Assembly (NCBI GenBank): GCA_964394625.1
Contig: CAYMYK010000037.1
Location: forward strand, 1-18,418
Reading direction: 5' to 3'
Source of the DNA: JAUVYV01 sp964394625
GTDB taxonomy: Bacteria; Planctomycetota; Phycisphaerae; Sedimentisphaerales; Anaerobacaceae
Length of the DNA stretch: 18,418 bases
The notes beneath the pieces are model-generated. The model was not told where the DNA came from, did not search any database, and worked only from the letters and a program-made list of their open reading frames with translations. Position numbers and translations under genes: made by a program. Within the stretch, counting starts at the first letter, position 1, and every line of letters starts with the position of its first letter. Positions 14,918-18,418 of the stretch are shown here, one piece after another.

Positions 14918-15577
14918 CTATCTCAGCAGGCCGTATATCGCTGCAATAATACTGATATCCGCCGCTAAGTGCGCTATATAAGGAACCGCCAAACCTCCGC
15001 GCCTGTCCTTAACATACCGAAGCGCCCACGATGCAAAGCACAAAACTATAAACGCCCCGACCGCCGCCCAAACTCTAATAACCAAAACCAATGCCAGTCC
15101 GTGATACCCCGCAAACGCAATATCAATCACCGATACCCTTGTCACCTTGTCCTCAAAACAACCTCGCCAGAAAAGCTCTTCCAGAAGCGGGTTCACGACG
15201 ATCGCCGCCGCTCCAAATACAATCCCCGTCGTCCCCGCCAATCCGAAATCGCCAAGTACTCCCCCAAGCTCTGTCCCCTCTAACTTCGCAAAAGGCCAAA
15301 ATACAAAAACCGCTGACCCACTCAAAAAAAACACACTTGATAAAACCACACCGGTTCCCCAGCCCCACCCTTTACTCACGGCCCCCAAAAGTCCTCTGCC
15401 CCCGCACGCAGCAACAAATAAAACAATCCCAAAATAATAGACCCCTATAGCAATCCACGCCGACTTAAAAGCATAAACCCCAATCCCTACCGCAGCATAA
15501 GGCAGTAAAAATCCCGACCATCTTAAAAACCGACTATGCCTCATAAGCCCGGATAAAACAAAGAGCAACAATCCCAA
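14918..15577 (-). CDS. CPBP-family intramembrane glutamic protease (Abi/CAAX type)
   Basis: A polytopic membrane protein of 219 residues with the three CPBP motifs in order: E-E-L-F-W-R-G at 133-139 (motif 1, EExxxR), F-A-G-Y-H-G at 155-160 with H159 (motif 2), and H-L-A-A-D at 203-207 (motif 3). Family members include CAAX-prenyl proteases and bacteriocin-immunity or Abi proteins; the bacterial substrates are mostly unknown. About six to eight hydrophobic spans are seen. The start is uncertain: the longest frame begins with TTG at 15577 and has no clear ribosome site, while an ATG at 15544 would remove 11 residues. It lies 33 bp after the GH116 gene, so it may be cotranscribed and translationally dependent on it. 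Confidence 0.85.
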   Translation of the reverse strand: MGLLLFVLSGLMRHSRFLRWSGFLLPYAAVGIGVYAFKSAWIAIGVYYFGIVLFVAACGGRGLLGAVSKGWGWGTGVVLSSVFFLSGSAVFVFWPFAKLEGTELGGVLGDFGLAGTTGIVFGAAAIVVNPLLEELFWRGCFEDKVTRVSVIDIAFAGYHGLALVLVIRVWAAVGAFIVLCFASWALRYVKDRRGGLAVPYIAHLAADISIIAAIYGLLR

Positions 15578-15610
15578 AAAAATGCGACGGAAAAATTAGT
15601 CACACACCAC

Positions 15611-18256
15611 TCAGGCAATATCGATATTAACCCTGCCGCCCGCATCAATCGTCAACGGCCCGCTGAACTCAATCGCTACCCTGTTCTCGCCGAACTTCAC
15701 CGCCGAACCCGGCAGCGATACCTTCTTGCCGCCAACGCTCACCTCGACCTTATTCGCAGCGAACTTCACCGTCGAAAGCACGAGCTTTTTCGTTGTAAAA
15801 CGCCCCGTTTTTACATCAATTGCAATTGCCTCGGCCCCGGCCGAAACCTTCCGAATATAATGGGCCGTGCCCCCGTCAAATGCAAAAAACAGCTTCAAAT
15901 CTTTCGCCTTCAGCTTCGGGCTAAAACTGTATGTCCCTGCATTGATACCCAAACCTAACATCGCATTGACTATCGACCACGCGCTCATAGGCCGAAAATA
16001 ATGTCCCCCGAACTCCTGATGGTCCCAGTACAGTCCCGCCTTGCGATACCGCTCATCGACGCTTTTTACGACAGCCAGCCCCTCCTCATACATCCCCTCG
16101 TAAATCAAAAGCGCCGCAAACTCCAATTCAACCCCCGTCCAGCACGTATTGAGCTGGTCAACCCACATATCATCCGGTATATCGTGCCACCATTTGTCCC
16201 CGGGCCACGAGCAGTTGCGAAGACCGAACGCCCGCCTGTACGACATTTCCATAATGCTCCCCAGCGCCTTCTTTTTATGCCCGGCCTCGTGAACCTCACC
16301 GAGCGAGCACAAATGCGCCGCCCACTGCCCTATTATCTGGTCCGTAAAGCACCCCTCGTCCTTGCCGCCGTGCTTTCCGTTCTCATCGTTCCAAAGCCGA
16401 TAGTACCGCCCGTTCCAGAGCTTCGCCTCGAACTTGGCCTTTCCCTGTGTAAATATCCTGCGGTACTTTCTCTCCGCCCGCTCGTCCCCCATCACTTTCG
16501 CCGCCTCCGCCGAATACGCCATCGCCGTCAGCCACATCGAATCGATATAGCTCGCCACCCCGTACATCGGCAGATTATCGTAGCTGCTCATAACGCCCTC
16601 CATATCCGGCAGACCGTCGCCGTCATAATCCCTCTCCCGCAGCACATACTCAATCGCCGCCTTCACCGATGGCCACATCTCCTCAAGCCACCCCTTATCT
16701 CCGCTCCAGAAATACTCACGCAAAACCATCGTCGCATACTGACCCGGCAAATCGAGCCGGTTATACGCCCCCGCCGTACCACGCAGCTCCGCCGCAAAGC
16801 CCTTGCGCAAACCGTGCACAACCGCACCATTGTCCCCTTGCTGACGCCGATGCGCCATAAGCATATTCCGCTGCAAATCGGAAAATAAAGCCGAAACCGG
16901 TATCGACCCATAGTAGCTCACGTCCGTCGTCGCCACCGGCCCCCACGACTGCGCCGCCGTCAAACCCTCCTGCACCCCGAACGTACCGTCCTTGATAAGC
17001 CAGCCGCTCGTAACAAATGTATTCAACTGCGAGTTTATCTCGTCCAGAACAAACCCCGGCGCGCTGCTGTCGTAGAAATCCTCCACAAACCCACGCGTCC
17101 GCGAAGACAAATCCCCCCCGTTCTCTGCCACGTACTCCGCAGCCGCAGCCGCACCGTCAAAAAACCTGCAATAATAATGCCCCACGTTCTCCCCAAGTTG
17201 TCCCCGGCCCTTCTCGGCATAAAGATTCGGAAAATGCCACGCATTAAGGAACGTATGCTCGAACGACCGGCCCGGCTCCAGCTTCCGCGAAACACCCATC
17301 GTGCTGAACAGCCGCTTCAACGCCACCTGCCTGCCCGTCTCGCGGTCGTATGTCGTCCTCTTGGCGGTGTCGTCGATGTTCGCCAGCTCCTTATTCCTGA
17401 GCACGCTCTCCAGAGCGGGATGACGATGCTCCCACCCGAGATAGTACGTTGTCTCGCCCGACAAAGACGCCAGCGCCTGCGTACCGAAACTGCTGCGAGT
17501 CGTATCAATACCCGTACAGCTCATCTCGCAGAGTTTGTACCCATCTGTCTCCTTCAAGCTCGTCGTGTACAGCTTCTCTTTAACGTCGTAGCCCACACAA
17601 TTCCTCAGCGTCCCCATCAGCATCACATCGACCGGTACTTTACCCGTTGAAGCAACCTTGAAATTAAATATCTGCACCGGCAGCGAAGAATTCTTTACAT
17701 CGTGCGGTATAAACGGACTGTACGCCTCTAACTCAACCTCCACCGGCATCTCCGGGTCGCTGAACTTCATCCGCACAAATGGAAACCTCGCCGAGTACTC
17801 CGTCTTCTCAACGCAGCTCAGCCACGGAAAATAATAAAGCGGCCCATCCTGACCCCCAAAATCAGGCGTCTCGTTTATCTGCAATACCTTTATCCCCGGC
17901 TCCTGACCCGCTGCCTCATAGCGAACCATAAAAAACAATATCGAATCCTCCGCAAAGTCAATCCGTGGCCCGGTCCCTTTCGGCTCGTTTCCGAATATGC
18001 TCCAGTTATAAAACCGCCCGTCCTTGCGAAGCTCCGCATACCCGGCGCCAATCCCCCCAATCGCAACCCCGCTCCGCGCAGGACACGTCCCTGCCATATA
18101 CTCCTTCACCGCCTCCCGTCTCGCAACACCGAACTCGCCCTCCTTCCGCCCGGGCCTCGATGCTATCCCACTCGCCTCACCCCCCAACAACTCCGAAAAC
18201 GCCATCGTCCCTGCCATCCCAATCCCCGTCCTGCTCAAAAACTCCCGTCTGTTCAT
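15611..18256 (-). CDS. GH116-family glycoside hydrolase (GBA2/glucosylceramidase-like), Tat-exported
   Basis: 881 residues. The N-terminus M-N-R-R-E-F-L-S-R-T-G-I-G-M-A-G is a twin-arginine signal, so the protein is exported folded. The N-terminal beta-domain begins with G-G-I-G-A-G-Y (about 67-73), typical of the GH116 N-terminal region. The (alpha/alpha)6 catalytic region shows D-Y-D-G-D-G-L-P-D (about 543-551), S-Y-D-N-L-P-M-Y-G-V-A-S-Y, W-T-G-V-E-L-E-F-A, and near the end E-F-G-G-H-Y-F-R-P-M-S-A-W, where the family usually has E-C-G-x-H-Y-A-R-A-M-A-S-W. Members hydrolyse beta-glucosides, beta-xylosides or glucosylceramide; the substrate here cannot be assigned. AAAGGA (plus 18263-18268) six bases upstream sets the ATG at 18256, inside a slightly longer open frame. 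The CPBP gene follows after 33 bp. Confidence 0.88.
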   Translation of the reverse strand: MNRREFLSRTGIGMAGTMAFSELLGGEASGIASRPGRKEGEFGVARREAVKEYMAGTCPARSGVAIGGIGAGYAELRKDGRFYNWSIFGNEPKGTGPRIDFAEDSILFFMVRYEAAGQEPGIKVLQINETPDFGGQDGPLYYFPWLSCVEKTEYSARFPFVRMKFSDPEMPVEVELEAYSPFIPHDVKNSSLPVQIFNFKVASTGKVPVDVMLMGTLRNCVGYDVKEKLYTTSLKETDGYKLCEMSCTGIDTTRSSFGTQALASLSGETTYYLGWEHRHPALESVLRNKELANIDDTAKRTTYDRETGRQVALKRLFSTMGVSRKLEPGRSFEHTFLNAWHFPNLYAEKGRGQLGENVGHYYCRFFDGAAAAAEYVAENGGDLSSRTRGFVEDFYDSSAPGFVLDEINSQLNTFVTSGWLIKDGTFGVQEGLTAAQSWGPVATTDVSYYGSIPVSALFSDLQRNMLMAHRRQQGDNGAVVHGLRKGFAAELRGTAGAYNRLDLPGQYATMVLREYFWSGDKGWLEEMWPSVKAAIEYVLRERDYDGDGLPDMEGVMSSYDNLPMYGVASYIDSMWLTAMAYSAEAAKVMGDERAERKYRRIFTQGKAKFEAKLWNGRYYRLWNDENGKHGGKDEGCFTDQIIGQWAAHLCSLGEVHEAGHKKKALGSIMEMSYRRAFGLRNCSWPGDKWWHDIPDDMWVDQLNTCWTGVELEFAALLIYEGMYEEGLAVVKSVDERYRKAGLYWDHQEFGGHYFRPMSAWSIVNAMLGLGINAGTYSFSPKLKAKDLKLFFAFDGGTAHYIRKVSAGAEAIAIDVKTGRFTTKKLVLSTVKFAANKVEVSVGGKKVSLPGSAVKFGENRVAIEFSGPLTIDAGGRVNIDIA

Positions 18257-18270
18257 CTTTATTCCTTTCT

Positions 18271-18284
18271 GTTGCTGCAGCAAC
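18271..18284. promoter_or_regulatory. Perfect 14-bp palindrome in the GH116 leader
   Basis: GTTGCTGCAGCAAC is fully self-complementary and ends two bases upstream of the GH116 ribosome site. It has no loop, so it fits a protein-binding operator better than a hairpin. The cognate regulator is not identifiable. Confidence 0.35.
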
Positions 18285-18418
18285 CGCCCGATTCAATGCA
18301 CAAGGCCCGCCAATCTAAATCGCACTAAGAACCTATCCGAATAACCCATCGTGCACTGTCATTGCTTCGCTCGCAATGATTTTATGAAAGCGTGTCTCCC
18401 AACGGGTAGAATACACGT
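18285..18418. other. Non-coding upstream region of the GH116 gene
   Basis: No convincing open frame is seen in this 134-bp stretch. It carries the inverted repeat at 18359-18379. I could not find a well-spaced promoter for the minus-strand GH116 gene, so the true promoter may lie outside the window. Confidence 0.4.
18359..18379. repeat. Inverted-repeat element, possible dispersed palindromic repeat
   Basis: TCATTGC at 18359-18365 and GCAATGA at 18373-18379 form a perfect 7-bp stem with a 7-nt loop. On the minus strand it reads CATTGCGAGCGAAGCAATG, which resembles (from memory) the CATTGCGAG...GAAGCAAT short dispersed repeats seen in many bacterial genomes. It lies about 100 bp upstream of the GH116 start. 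Confidence 0.45.

Noticed and set aside
16001..16888. Plus-strand frame of 295 codons inside the GH116 gene
   Set aside because: It is Arg/Pro/His/Leu-rich, as expected of the complement of a GC-rich coding strand, and is fully covered by the well-supported GH116 frame.

Overview
The window looks like chromosomal DNA of a Gram-negative-type bacterium of the PVC group, most likely a planctomycete of the Phycisphaerae/Sedimentisphaerales kind. This is an inference from gene content: a Tat-exported GH116 glycosidase, a BlaI/M56 pair with a giant beta-helix receptor, a lone CsrA, and a DUF1015 plus class V aminotransferase pair. No rRNA or marker tree is available to confirm it. Coding density is high. 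Most genes have a clear Shine-Dalgarno sequence; several start at GTG or TTG. I found no tRNA, rRNA, CRISPR array, prophage or transposase gene.

Left part (1-7107), mixed strands, housekeeping. It opens with the 3' part of scpA (chromosome condensation). Thioredoxin (+) and thioredoxin reductase (-) follow, converging on a small hairpin. A divergent promoter region then drives trxB leftward and a DUF1015 / class V aminotransferase operon rightward, possibly serine or glyoxylate metabolism. Next come a YbaK-type tRNA-editing deacylase (-), an unrecognised polytopic membrane protein (+), and csrA (+), which ends in a strong hairpin terminator.

Right part (7385-18256), all on the minus strand. 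In transcription order: a Tat-signal GH116 glycoside hydrolase, a CPBP intramembrane protease, a BlaI-type repressor, a 1085-residue BlaR1-like M56 metalloprotease with TPR-like, Ig-like and beta-helix extracytoplasmic domains, a four-PDZ RseP/site-2 protease, and a divergent serine hydroxymethyltransferase paralogue. Three unrelated membrane-embedded protease families thus lie next to each other. The blaI promoter carries a TACA-AC-TGTA dyad, the BlaI/MecI half-site pattern, inside its 17-bp spacer, so the BlaI-M56 pair is probably a self-repressed signalling module.

The most interesting candidate system is this BlaI-M56(beta-helix) module. The beta-helix may be an extracytoplasmic ligand sensor, perhaps for a polysaccharide or the cell envelope, and the M56 domain would relieve BlaI repression. 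Its link to GH116, CPBP and RseP is suggested only by position.
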